From: an uncultured Sphingomonadaceae bacterium
GTDB lineage: Bacteria; Pseudomonadota; Alphaproteobacteria; Sphingomonadales; Sphingomonadaceae
DNA: 64,000 nt
Assembly (NCBI GenBank): GCA_947497315.1
Contig: CANMFX010000002.1
Location: 1-64,000 of the forward strand
Direction: 5' to 3'
The notes beneath the pieces were generated by a model. The model was not told the DNA's origin. It ran no database searches and was given only the letters and a program-made list of their open reading frames with translations. Made by a program: the position numbers and the translations under genes. Positions 49,759 to 59,283 of this stretch are shown here, one piece after another; position 1 is the first letter of the stretch, and every line of letters starts with the position of its first letter.

Positions 49759-51215
49759 GCGGCACGTTCCGCAATGACGAGCAACTCGTCGATGTTGACA
49801 TGTTTTTCCATGGCTTCTGAAAGTTCATCCAGCACCTGATCAACAACGTTTGTTTGATCCAGACCATTGGAAACGGCTCCCAGCCGGGCCAGCCATGCCT
49901 GTCGCTGGGCCGCCGTGTCAAACAGCCCATGGACATAACAGCCCGATATGCGGCCGTCTTTGCTCACCGCGCCGTCCTGCCTTCCGTCAGCCAATCGTAA
50001 CATCGGGTCCATGCTGCCGGTTCGGGTTTCTCCCGCATGAATCTCATAGCCGGTAAAATCCTGATCATCGGCGAGCGACTTACCGGTAACGCGACCCAGC
50101 GTTTTAGCAGCGGTCAATGTCGTTTGAACTGAAAGTAGACCGAGGCCTGCAACGGTTTCAGCAGTCCCCTCAATTCCCTCCGGGTCAGAAATGCTTTCGC
50201 CTAGAATTTGATATCCGCCGCAAATACCCAGCACGGAGCCGCCGCGCCGAACATGGGCAGCAATATCGGTATCCCATCCTTGCGCACGCAGAAATTTCAG
50301 ATCAGCGATAGTTGCCTTTGTGCCCGGGATAATGATCAACGATGCGCTGGCAGGGATCGGTTTGCCGGGCGGTATCATGTGCAGACGAACCTGTGGCTCA
50401 AGGCGCAGCGGGTCGAAATCGTCAAAATTGGCAATGCGCGAAAGCATCGGCACCGCGATCTCAACAATGCCATCTTCCACGGGTTTCGATTGCTGCAACA
50501 CCACGGCGTCTTCCGCCGGCAGTTTGTGGATCATAGGCAGCCATGGGATCACGCCCAACCCGGTCCAGCCAGTGCGTTCGGCTATGGCCGTATAGCCATC
50601 ATCAAACAGCTTTACGTCACCGCGGAACTTGTTGATCAGAAAACCGTAGATCATATCGGCATCTGCCGGATCAATTACGGCCTTGGTACCGACCAACGCA
50701 GCAATCACGCCGCCGCGATCAATGTCTCCGATCAGAACGACCGGAACACCCGCCGCCCGGGCGAAGCCCATATTGGCGATATCTCCCTGACGCAGGTTGA
50801 TCTCTGCCGGGCTGCCTGCGCCTTCGACCAGCACGATATCGGCCTTTGATGACAATCGCTGATAAGAGACCAGAACGGCATCCAGCAATTCCTGTTTCCG
50901 ATCCCGGAAATAACCGGCATCCCCGGTATCATGAACCTTACCGTGGACAACCACCTGTGCCGTTTTATCGGATTGCGGTTTGAGCAGTACCGGATTCATG
51001 TCGACATGCGAAGGCACCCGGCAGGCGATGGCCTGCAGCGCCTGAGCCCGTCCGATCTCGCCGCCTTCGGGCGTTACGGCGGCATTGTTCGACATGTTCT
51101 GCGGTTTGAACGGCCGGACCGTCATTCCTTTATTCGTCAATAAGCGGCAAAGCCCGGCAACTAGTACTGACTTTCCGACGTCACTGCCGGTTCCCTGCAA
51201 CATTACAGCGCCCAT
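49755..51215 (-). CDS. cobQ: Cobyric acid synthase
   Basis: MLQGTGSDVGKSVLVAGLCRLL; FKPQNMSNNAAVT; LGICGGYQILG; GYEIHAGET. Start at MGAVMLQG. Confidence 0.95.
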   Translation of the reverse strand: MGAVMLQGTGSDVGKSVLVAGLCRLLTNKGMTVRPFKPQNMSNNAAVTPEGGEIGRAQALQAIACRVPSHVDMNPVLLKPQSDKTAQVVVHGKVHDTGDAGYFRDRKQELLDAVLVSYQRLSSKADIVLVEGAGSPAEINLRQGDIANMGFARAAGVPVVLIGDIDRGGVIAALVGTKAVIDPADADMIYGFLINKFRGDVKLFDDGYTAIAERTGWTGLGVIPWLPMIHKLPAEDAVVLQQSKPVEDGIVEIAVPMLSRIANFDDFDPLRLEPQVRLHMIPPGKPIPASASLIIIPGTKATIADLKFLRAQGWDTDIAAHVRRGGSVLGICGGYQILGESISDPEGIEGTAETVAGLGLLSVQTTLTAAKTLGRVTGKSLADDQDFTGYEIHAGETRTGSMDPMLRLADGRQDGAVSKDGRISGCYVHGLFDTAAQRQAWLARLGAVSNGLDQTNVVDQVLDELSEAMEKHVNIDELLVIAERAA

Positions 51216-52144
51216 ATGAGCCCCCCAACAAGCAACCACAAAGCAAGACAGGCTCGCACATAGATGGCCAGAGCGACCTTCAGATCAGCTGGCCCAGGCC
51301 GTTCGCCATCGCCCAGTGTCTCTCTGGCTATCCATTCCCCATCATAGGCAGCACCGCCGCCCATTTGCACGTTCAGGGCACCGGCCATTGCCGCCTCAGA
51401 CCAACCTGCATTGGGAGACAAGTGCTTGGCCGCATCGCGAACCATGATCCGCCATCCGCCCATACCGGCGATACAGATCAGCAGGCCCGCGATCCGCGCG
51501 GGAATGAAATTCATCACATCATCGCAGCGCGCCGCGGCCCAGCCATAATACTGATAGCGGTTATCCAAATGACCAATTTGACTGTCCGCCGTGCTCACGG
51601 CCTTAAACACGAACAATCCGGGCAGGCCGGCAATCAGAAACCAGAATGCCGGGGCCACAATGCCATCGCAAAAGCTTTCCGCCAGACTTTCTGTAGCCGC
51701 CGAAGCGATGGCGCGCTTGTCCAGATTTGCGGTATCTCGGCCGACAATCATCGATAGCGCTTGCCGCGCGGGCGCTATCTCGCCCTGTTCGAGTGGCATC
51801 AAAACATTTCTTACATGAAAATAAAGGCTGCGCTGCGCCAGACCAGTGGTGGCAATAAGTACCAGCAGGGCCCATCCGAACCAGCCTGTCAGGACTGTTT
51901 CCAGCATGATCCCAAGCCCCGCGGCTGATCCTGTCACGACCAGCAACGTGCAGATACCGGACAGACGTCTTTTGGGTGCGCTACCTGTGTTCCATATATG
52001 CTCTAGACGGGAGATCAAACTTCCGGCCCACGCCACAGGGTGGGGGATGCGGCGGTGGAGCGCATCCGGATAACCGAGCAGAGCCTCCGTCACGAGGACG
52101 ATGAGTAAAAGTTCCGGCCGATCCGCTATCCCCGCTGCCGTCAT
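51203..52144 (-). CDS. cbiB: Adenosylcobinamide-phosphate synthase
   Basis: LLGYPDALHRRIPHPVAWAG; ESLAESFCDGIVAPAFWF; AGWSEAAMAGALNVQMGG. Confidence 0.93.
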   Translation of the reverse strand: MTAAGIADRPELLLIVLVTEALLGYPDALHRRIPHPVAWAGSLISRLEHIWNTGSAPKRRLSGICTLLVVTGSAAGLGIMLETVLTGWFGWALLVLIATTGLAQRSLYFHVRNVLMPLEQGEIAPARQALSMIVGRDTANLDKRAIASAATESLAESFCDGIVAPAFWFLIAGLPGLFVFKAVSTADSQIGHLDNRYQYYGWAAARCDDVMNFIPARIAGLLICIAGMGGWRIMVRDAAKHLSPNAGWSEAAMAGALNVQMGGGAAYDGEWIARETLGDGERPGPADLKVALAIYVRACLALWLLVGGLIWAL

Positions 52145-52914
52145 CTCAAACGCCGTACAGGAACGACCAGAGGCTCGCCGTTGTCGCTGGTGCTGATCTG
52201 GACTTCGACGCCGTAGGCCTGAGCCATGATATCAGGAACAATCACATCATCCCGCGAACCTGCCGCCAGTATCGCACCGTCTTTCATGATCATGATATCG
52301 TCAGCACAGCGGGCGGCCTGGGTCAGGTCGTGTAGAACAATTACAACACCATTTCCCGCTGCTGCATAATTTTTCAGTTTATCCAGAACATCGAACTGGT
52401 GCGCGGGATCAAGGCTCGCCAGCGGCTCGTCGGCCAGTAACCATTGTGGTTCCCCGGCGAGAACCCGGCCCAACAACACTCGGCCCAGCTCGCCGCCAGA
52501 CAGACGCAGCACCTTGCGCTCTGCCAGTCCGGTACAATCTGTTGTCTCCATGGCCCTTGCAACTGCCTCATGATCGGCCGCGTTCATTCCCCAGCGTCCG
52601 GAATGCGGCAGTCGACCAAGCCCGACAACCGTTTTGACATCAATATTCCAGTGGATATCGGGGCGCTGCGGTAAAAGGCCGATCAAGCGTCCACGCTCTT
52701 TACCCTCCATCTCGTGAATCGACCGATCATCCACTGTTATGCGGCCCGTTTGCGGTTGCCGGAGACCCGCCAGACAGGACAATAGGCTGCTTTTGCCAGC
52801 GCCATTGGCGCCCAGTATGACGGTCACGCGTCCACGCTTGAACAGACCACTGACGTCATCCAGTATCTTGCGATTACGCAATGTTAGGGAGATGTTTTCG
52901 AAAGCCAGCGACAT
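52141..52914 (-). CDS. btuD: ABC transporter ATP-binding protein (cobalamin/corrinoid uptake)
   Basis: GANGAGKSSLL; LSGGELGRVLLGRVL; LLADEPLASLD. Start at MSLAFENI rather than the 53208 ORF limit. Confidence 0.88.
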   Translation of the reverse strand: MSLAFENISLTLRNRKILDDVSGLFKRGRVTVILGANGAGKSSLLSCLAGLRQPQTGRITVDDRSIHEMEGKERGRLIGLLPQRPDIHWNIDVKTVVGLGRLPHSGRWGMNAADHEAVARAMETTDCTGLAERKVLRLSGGELGRVLLGRVLAGEPQWLLADEPLASLDPAHQFDVLDKLKNYAAAGNGVVIVLHDLTQAARCADDIMIMKDGAILAAGSRDDVIVPDIMAQAYGVEVQISTSDNGEPLVVPVRRLR

Positions 52915-53897
52915 CAGTTCAGTTCCCTGCGCATTTTGAACAGCAGAGCCATGAAGAACGGCGCGCCGAGCAGAGACATTGCGATGCCAAGGCGCAACTC
53001 GCTTACGCTGGGCAGTATCCGGACCGCGCTGTCCGCGCCGACGAGCAAAAGTGCACCGGCAAGGGCAGAGGGGAGCAATACGGCTGAGGGCCGATGTCCG
53101 GCAAAAGGCCTTACAAGATGCGGCACAATGAGGCCGACAAAGCCGATAATCCCTGCGGCGGCAACGGATGCGCCGACGGTCAGGCCTACGCCAATCACGG
53201 CAAACCACTGTAAGTGCAATATGTTGACGCCCATTGATCGTGCGGCGTCTTCGCCCAGAGTGAGGGCGTCCAGTGAACGCCCGGTCGCGATCAGAAACAG
53301 CATGCCGATTGCGATGATAGGAACCGCGAGTTTCACATCATCCCAGCTGCGATCGGTTAGGGCCCCCATAAGCCATGTCACAATTTCCGTCGTTGCAAAG
53401 GGTGTGGGTGCCAGGCTGATCATCAACGAGGTCAAAGAGCCTGCGAGGCTGGACAGAATAACACCAGCAAGCGTGAACAGGATCAAGCTGCCTGATCTTC
53501 CCGCAAGCAAGGTCAGCAAAGCCATGCCGATGCCAGCGCCAATCAGGGCAAAAACAGGAAGCAGCCAGGCCGTCATGGCAAAACCAAAATAGAGTGAGGT
53601 CACAGCGCCCAGGGCGGAGCTCGCGGACACGCCAAAAACGCCCGGGTCCGCCAGGGGATTGCGCAGATAGCCCTGCATCGTGGCGCCTGCCATGCCAAGT
53701 GCCGCGCCAATGGCCGCGCCCAATATTGTTCGCGGCACACGCAATTCCATAATGATCAACGCGCTGAGATCATCGCCCAGCCATGCCGATGGCATGACCC
53801 AGACTTTGCCGACGGCAAGCGATAACAGCATCGTGACGATCAATCCTATCAGCAGCACGCCGTTGAGCCACAGGGTCTTGCGATCGAGCCAGCTCAT
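52914..53897 (-). CDS. btuC: FecCD/BtuC-family ABC permease
   Basis: LRVPRTILGAAIGAALGMAGATMQGYLRNPLADPGVFGVSASSALGAV; IIGFVGLIVPHLVRPFAGH. Confidence 0.92.
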   Translation of the reverse strand: MSWLDRKTLWLNGVLLIGLIVTMLLSLAVGKVWVMPSAWLGDDLSALIIMELRVPRTILGAAIGAALGMAGATMQGYLRNPLADPGVFGVSASSALGAVTSLYFGFAMTAWLLPVFALIGAGIGMALLTLLAGRSGSLILFTLAGVILSSLAGSLTSLMISLAPTPFATTEIVTWLMGALTDRSWDDVKLAVPIIAIGMLFLIATGRSLDALTLGEDAARSMGVNILHLQWFAVIGVGLTVGASVAAAGIIGFVGLIVPHLVRPFAGHRPSAVLLPSALAGALLLVGADSAVRILPSVSELRLGIAMSLLGAPFFMALLFKMRRELN

Positions 53898-54775
53898 GAA
53901 CGCTTCCTCAATTTCCGGCGCGCTTCGGACAGCGTCGTCACCGCTTCAATCAATGTCGGGCCTGCGCAGTGCAGCAACCGGGCAGGATAATCCGCAATAG
54001 TGATCCGGTTGGAGAGACGTTTGAAAACCGGATGGGAAAGCATGCGGTCGCGGTGCCCGCTGCTCTCCATCTGTCCGCCATTGGAGAATAGCAGTTGCGG
54101 TGGACGAGCCACCAGATGTTCCAGTGGCAGAATGTCCCATTGCTTCAATCCGTAGCTCTTGCTCACATTCTCAAATCCGGTGTGACGCAGCAATTCGTCC
54201 GGCAGCGTGCCATCGCCTGGAACGAGGCCGCCGCTGCGCCAGATTAATGCGGGTACCAGTTTGTCATCCGCGGGTTTCGCCTTCGCAAAGGCGGCAGAGA
54301 TGGCTTTGTTCAAATTCCTGCCCCTGTCCGGTGCGCCCACTATTTCAGACAGTTCGGAAATCTGCTGCCGGCTTTCCGCCACACTCTGCGGGATCGCCAG
54401 TTTGACAAGTGGAATATTCAACCGTTCCAGTGCCATAGCTGTTGGTATGGCGACATGGGATCCGGCGACAACCAGATCTGGCCGCATTGCCAGTATTTCT
54501 TCAGCCGTTCCTGATGTGGCAGGATATCGCAAGGTCTGACGCAAGGGTGCCGATGTCGCCTGGGGGTCATGCGAATAGTGACTGACAGAGGCGATCTGCC
54601 CCTTGTCGGCAAGCTGCAGCAACAGCGCATCGGCGCAGGGATTAATCGACACAATGCGTTTCGGGTGGGCAGGAATCTTGTTTTTCGCGCTGCGCATGGC
54701 AACTTCGGCTTCGACCAGAGCTGTCGGCCAAAGCAGAGCCGCAATCGCGGCGATCAAGGCTGCTGCATATCTCAA
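53894..54775 (-). CDS. btuF: ABC transporter substrate-binding protein (BtuF-like)
   Basis: Signal peptide; RIVSINPCADALLLQLADKGQIASVSHYS; EEILAMRPDLVVAG. Confidence 0.85.
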   Translation of the reverse strand: MRYAAALIAAIAALLWPTALVEAEVAMRSAKNKIPAHPKRIVSINPCADALLLQLADKGQIASVSHYSHDPQATSAPLRQTLRYPATSGTAEEILAMRPDLVVAGSHVAIPTAMALERLNIPLVKLAIPQSVAESRQQISELSEIVGAPDRGRNLNKAISAAFAKAKPADDKLVPALIWRSGGLVPGDGTLPDELLRHTGFENVSKSYGLKQWDILPLEHLVARPPQLLFSNGGQMESSGHRDRMLSHPVFKRLSNRITIADYPARLLHCAGPTLIEAVTTLSEARRKLRKRS

Positions 54776-55383
54776 TATTCAACGCCCTTTTGAGCTTTGA
54801 AACCGGCTTTGAAAGGATGCTTCACCTCGTCGAATTCGGTGACCAGATCCGCCATTTCGACGAGCTCGGGTTTCGCATTCCGGCCGGTTATACAAATATG
54901 TTTCTCCAACGGGCGTTGCTTCAGAAATTCGGTGATTTCCTTGATGTCGAGCGTGTCATCACGCAGCACGATATTGAGTTCGTCGAGAATGATGAAATCA
55001 TAGTCAGGATCCATGATCAGTTCCTTTGATCGCTCCCAGGCTGCTTTTGCTGCGGCGATATCCTGTTCTCGGTCCTGCGTGTCCCAGGTAAAACCATCCC
55101 CCATGACTTCAAAGGTCAGCAGATCAGGATTGGCCTGAAAGAAGTTTTTCTCTCCCGTTTCCCAGCTTCCCTTCACATATTGCACGATCCCCACCTTCAT
55201 GCCCCAACCGAGCGAGCGGATCGCCATTCCAAAAGCTGAAGACGACTTTCCCTTTCCGTTGCCGGTGTGAACGATCAACAAACCGCGTTCGATCGTCCGG
55301 CGGGCCTGCATTTTTTCACGCGCCGCCTGTACCCGCTTCATCCGCGCGTTATGTTTCGCAAACTTGTCTTCTGATTCCGTCAT
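54772..55383 (-). CDS. cobO: Cob(I)yrinic acid a,c-diamide adenosyltransferase
   Basis: LLIVHTGNGKGKSSSAFGMAIRSLGWGMKVGIVQYVKG; DFIILDELNIVL; ITGRNAKPELVEMADLVTE. Confidence 0.95.
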   Translation of the reverse strand: MTESEDKFAKHNARMKRVQAAREKMQARRTIERGLLIVHTGNGKGKSSSAFGMAIRSLGWGMKVGIVQYVKGSWETGEKNFFQANPDLLTFEVMGDGFTWDTQDREQDIAAAKAAWERSKELIMDPDYDFIILDELNIVLRDDTLDIKEITEFLKQRPLEKHICITGRNAKPELVEMADLVTEFDEVKHPFKAGFKAQKGVEY

Positions 55384-56363
55384 TATTTCTGCCTCCAATC
55401 CTGCAAGGCCCTTGTCAGCCGGTCCCGGTCAGCGTCACTGGCGGGCAATCCAAAACGCAATTGGCGCTTATCTGTTGCGAACGGTCGTACCAATATGCCC
55501 GACTGTCCCAAATGTTCAAATATTTCCGATGCTTGGTCATGTGTTGCCAACCGAAACAAAGACGTGCCTCCTACGATCTCCAGTCCAGTCTTCTCCAGCA
55601 GATGGTCCAGCGCATTGGCCGCACGGCTTATTCGTTGGCGGTGATGATGTTGCCATGTCTGATCTCGGTAAGCACTGGTGCCAATGGCAATCGCCGAACC
55701 GGAAACCGGCCAGTCACCAAGCAATCGCCTCAGTTGATATGCCACCGGCAGGTCGGCAATGACAAAGCCCAACCTTATTCCCGGTAGCCCAAAAAACTTG
55801 CCGAAGGATCGCAAGACAATAGCGCCAGCGCGATCCTGCAATAGGCTGATCTCCGGATCGGTATCGGCAAAGGCTTCATCAACAATTAGCTGCCCCGGCA
55901 ACTCCCTGAGCCGCTCCGGTGCAATTTTCCGGCCATCAGGATTATTGGGATTGGCAAGAATGAGTAAATCATGGTGGGCTGCATCGTCCATCGTGATTTC
56001 CGCGGCATTCGGCCACGTGGCTCGGTGTCCGGAATAAATAGGTGTCAGCATCGCTGCAGCTCGGTCCGAAAAAATCGTTCCCAGCAGCCGGATTGCGATA
56101 TCGCTCCCTGGAACCGCCACAACCTCATTGGGGTTTGCCACGCCGAAAGTCTTTGCCGCCGCTGCCTCCAGTTGCTCCAGTTCTTCCGGTTCCGGCAGGC
56201 GGTGCCAGATCGCCGGATCATTATCAGGAACCGGATATGCCCACGGACAAATCCCGGTCGACAAGTCGACCCAAGGCTGGCGTGCGCGATCAAAATGCGC
56301 AGCCGCAGCCGCCAACCGTCCGCCATGAAAGCGGAACGGATCGGCGGTTGAGCGGGCATTCAT
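55383..56363 (-). CDS. Threonine-phosphate decarboxylase-like aminotransferase (CobD/CobC type)
   Basis: WVDLSTGICPWAYP; LANPNNPDGRKIAPERL; VDEAFADTDPE; RSFGKFFGLPGIRLGFVIAD. Confidence 0.88.
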   Translation of the reverse strand: MNARSTADPFRFHGGRLAAAAAHFDRARQPWVDLSTGICPWAYPVPDNDPAIWHRLPEPEELEQLEAAAAKTFGVANPNEVVAVPGSDIAIRLLGTIFSDRAAAMLTPIYSGHRATWPNAAEITMDDAAHHDLLILANPNNPDGRKIAPERLRELPGQLIVDEAFADTDPEISLLQDRAGAIVLRSFGKFFGLPGIRLGFVIADLPVAYQLRRLLGDWPVSGSAIAIGTSAYRDQTWQHHHRQRISRAANALDHLLEKTGLEIVGGTSLFRLATHDQASEIFEHLGQSGILVRPFATDKRQLRFGLPASDADRDRLTRALQDWRQK

Positions 56364-56364
56364 A

Positions 56365-58263
56365 TCAGTAGCTCAACCGGACACCGGCAAAGGCAGACCG
56401 GCCCGGTGTGCCAAACCGGAAAATCGTTTCATATTCTTCATCAAACAGATTTTCGATCCGCCCGTAAAACTCGATATTATCGGTTATCGGCATAGCGGCT
56501 CGCAGATCGACTAGCACATAGCCCGCTAACTCCCGGCTATTGGATGTGTTATCAAAACTTGCACCGACATGACTGATCGTCGCACCGGTTTTGAGGCCAA
56601 AAGCCCAGTCATAGTCGATCGAGGCGTTGACGCTATTTCTTGGGCGCCGCGCCAATACCAGATCATTGTCCCGGTTTTTCGCATCGACCAGTGTATAGTT
56701 TGCGGCAAATGTCAGACTATCGGTCGGACGCATGGTAATACCCAGTTCAACACCTTGTGCCCGGGCTCGTCCTACATTGTCATAGGTGCCAGAAGGCCGG
56801 TTCGTGCAAATACCCGTCTGCACCGGACAGCCGATGAAATTGATCAGGTCCTTGCTGTTGCGCCGAAACAAAGTGGCCCGAAGCTCTAACCTGCTGTCAA
56901 TTAGCTGCTGTGTGATGCCAGCATCCCAGCTTATTGCTCGTTCGGGACGCAGCGTGTCATTGCCAAAATCACTGAATAGCTGAAACAGCGATGGCACTTT
57001 GAAGCCCTCACCATAGCTGGCTCTGAAAGTCGTCAAACCTTCATTGGGGCTATACACAATATCGCCCGCAAAAGTTGTTTCACCGCCAAAGCTGCTATGA
57101 TCATCATGGCGGACGCCCGCCGTCGCCGTTAGTCCGTCCAGAGGCATTATCCGCAACTGGCCGTAAAAACTGTCAATGCTTGCATTGGCGCGGCTGAACG
57201 GGGCTCCAAAGCTGGAACTGCGAAAGCGCGAGTCTTCCCTTTCCGCTCCGATCGTGGCTTGAAACATGTCGGATATGTCAAGCACGCCTTGATATTCAAA
57301 GCGCTCGTTTCGGCCCAGTGCATCAAATGTCTGGACGGCGAGATTGAAATTGTCGCGCTTTGTGTTGGTATAAGCAAAAGCAAAACGGTTGCGAAAGCGG
57401 CCGTCCAGCAAAGCAATGTTTAGCCCGGCGTAGCCTACAAATTCTTCGGTTTTTGATACTTCCGGCGTGTCGCCAAAGGCAAATGTCGGCGGTGCAAAGC
57501 CGTCAATGTCCGTCTGGCCATCTGAATAATAGCCGCGCAGATCAATCGATATGCTATCGCTTAGCGTGATTTCAAATTTACCATTTGCGCCGAAATTGCG
57601 ATAGCCATCGCGCTCGATCCCGCCGCGCACTTCGTTAAAGGTTGAAAAGCCATCGGTTCGAAAATAGCCGGCACCGATGCTCGCTGCCACGGGACCAAAG
57701 CGCCCGGAAATATTCCCCACAGCTTGGCCGGTATCGCGGTAGCCATATTCTGCGCGGGCATTGATACGAATGTCATCGGTCGGCGCGCGTGTAATGGTGT
57801 TAATCACCCCGCCAATTGCTTGGCTGCCCCAGATAACTGATTGTGATCCGCGCACGACTTCGATGCGGGCAATATTGCCAGTTAGCAAATTGCCAAAATT
57901 AAAGCCGCTGCCCGGGGATGATGGATCGTTCAGTTTGACCCCATCAATCAAGGCAACCGTCTGGCTGGAATCCGCGCCGCGAATATTGACCGACGTCGAT
58001 GTACCGACGCCGCCATTGCGGTTGAAAGTAACGCCCGGCACAGTGCGGAGAATATCTGCTACCGTCACGCTTTGGAGCCGTTCTATCTGCTCTTGGTCAA
58101 TCACGGAGATGGACTGGCCGGTTTGGGACAAAGGCTGCTCGGACCGAGAGGCTGTTACGACGATGATATCCTCACCATCTTCGGTAATTACTGCCGTCTC
58201 GGCGAGTACCGGCGAAGACACCGCCAATGCAGTGGTTGATAACATAAAACTATGAAAACGCAT
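56365..58263 (-). CDS. btuB: TonB-dependent cobalamin receptor
   Basis: TonB box/plug (EDIIVVTASRSEQPLSQTGQSISVID...LRTVPGVTFNRNGGVGTSTSVNIRGADSSQTVALIDGVKLNDPSSP), C-terminal AGVRLSY; downstream of a cobalamin riboswitch. Start at MRFHSFML. Confidence 0.92.
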   Translation of the reverse strand: MRFHSFMLSTTALAVSSPVLAETAVITEDGEDIIVVTASRSEQPLSQTGQSISVIDQEQIERLQSVTVADILRTVPGVTFNRNGGVGTSTSVNIRGADSSQTVALIDGVKLNDPSSPGSGFNFGNLLTGNIARIEVVRGSQSVIWGSQAIGGVINTITRAPTDDIRINARAEYGYRDTGQAVGNISGRFGPVAASIGAGYFRTDGFSTFNEVRGGIERDGYRNFGANGKFEITLSDSISIDLRGYYSDGQTDIDGFAPPTFAFGDTPEVSKTEEFVGYAGLNIALLDGRFRNRFAFAYTNTKRDNFNLAVQTFDALGRNERFEYQGVLDISDMFQATIGAEREDSRFRSSSFGAPFSRANASIDSFYGQLRIMPLDGLTATAGVRHDDHSSFGGETTFAGDIVYSPNEGLTTFRASYGEGFKVPSLFQLFSDFGNDTLRPERAISWDAGITQQLIDSRLELRATLFRRNSKDLINFIGCPVQTGICTNRPSGTYDNVGRARAQGVELGITMRPTDSLTFAANYTLVDAKNRDNDLVLARRPRNSVNASIDYDWAFGLKTGATISHVGASFDNTSNSRELAGYVLVDLRAAMPITDNIEFYGRIENLFDEEYETIFRFGTPGRSAFAGVRLSY

Positions 58264-58411
58264 GAATATTCCTTTTTGACAATCATTCAAAAAGGCCACG
58301 CATATTTGACGCCTATGGAGTTCCCACATGCGCAGCCCGATGGTAATCGTCGCTACGCGAGGAAATCCTCGATCATATGGCACACCCCGTCCGCATGATA
58401 GAACGACAGCT

Positions 58412-58590
58412 ACGGGCAGGTCTCCTGGCTCTCGGGTCATCGCTCGGCCTGTCCCCTTCCCAGACAAAGTCCAGTGGGATTTGACAGGCCCGCTCACCAA
58501 TCACAGTTGCGGGGGCAGCTTCGGATGGGGATATTTATCCTTTCCGAATTCCCTTTTGATCCCGTCTCCGGGAACCTGTAGCAGGAATGC
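58412..58590 (-). promoter_or_regulatory. Cobalamin (B12) riboswitch
   Basis: Minus strand contains GGTTCCCGGAGACGGGATCAAAAGGGAA, GCTGCCCCCGCAACTGTGA, and B12 box GAGAGCCAGGAGACCTGCCC. Confidence 0.93.
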
Positions 58591-58623
58591 TCTAGTCATC
58601 CTCAATTTACGGAGCAAGAAAAA

Positions 58624-59178
58624 ATGTCTTCTGACAGCAACGGGCCTCCCAGAAGCACCCTGATATTGGGCGGAACTCGCTCTGGAAAAAGCAGTTTTGC
58701 GCAGCGGTTAGCGGAGGAAAATGCGGGGGGCCTGATCTATCTCGCGACCGCAGAGGCGTTTGACGCTGAAATGACAGATCGCATAAACCGTCATCGAGAG
58801 GATCGCGGCCCCAATTGGCAAACGGTTGAGGAAAATATCGACATCACCAATATCATTCTTGAAAAATCGTCTCCAGGAACAACCATATTGGTCGATTGCC
58901 TGACAATATGGCTAAGTAACCTGATGCTGGCCGAGGTCGATATTGAGAACGAATTGAATAAATTGATAGGCATATTGGACGATATCCAGGGGCCGGTCAT
59001 TTTCGTGTCCAATGAAGTCGGATCTGGTGTGGTTCCGCAAAGCCCGTTGGGAAGGCAATTTCGCGATGAGGCCGGTTGGATGAATCAGCGCATCGCTGCA
59101 AGCGCAACAGAAGTCGCATTGATCACCGCTGGACTGCCAATATGGCTCAAAGGCAGGGAGACAGGAACAGCGCTGTGA
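58624..59178 (+). CDS. cobU: Adenosylcobinamide kinase / adenosylcobinamide-phosphate guanylyltransferase
   Basis: LILGGTRSGKSSFAQRLAEE; HREDRGPNWQTVEE; VDCLTIWLSNLM; VSNEVGSGVVP. Confidence 0.95.
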   Translation: MSSDSNGPPRSTLILGGTRSGKSSFAQRLAEENAGGLIYLATAEAFDAEMTDRINRHREDRGPNWQTVEENIDITNIILEKSSPGTTILVDCLTIWLSNLMLAEVDIENELNKLIGILDDIQGPVIFVSNEVGSGVVPQSPLGRQFRDEAGWMNQRIAASATEVALITAGLPIWLKGRETGTAL

Positions 59179-59283
59179 AGATTTTCGCGATTAATGGATT
59201 GGGAGGCCTATTGTTCGACACCTTCGATGGAACATGAACCCTGCATAGGCAAGTATGACATCAGATATAGTATGGTGCGAGAT

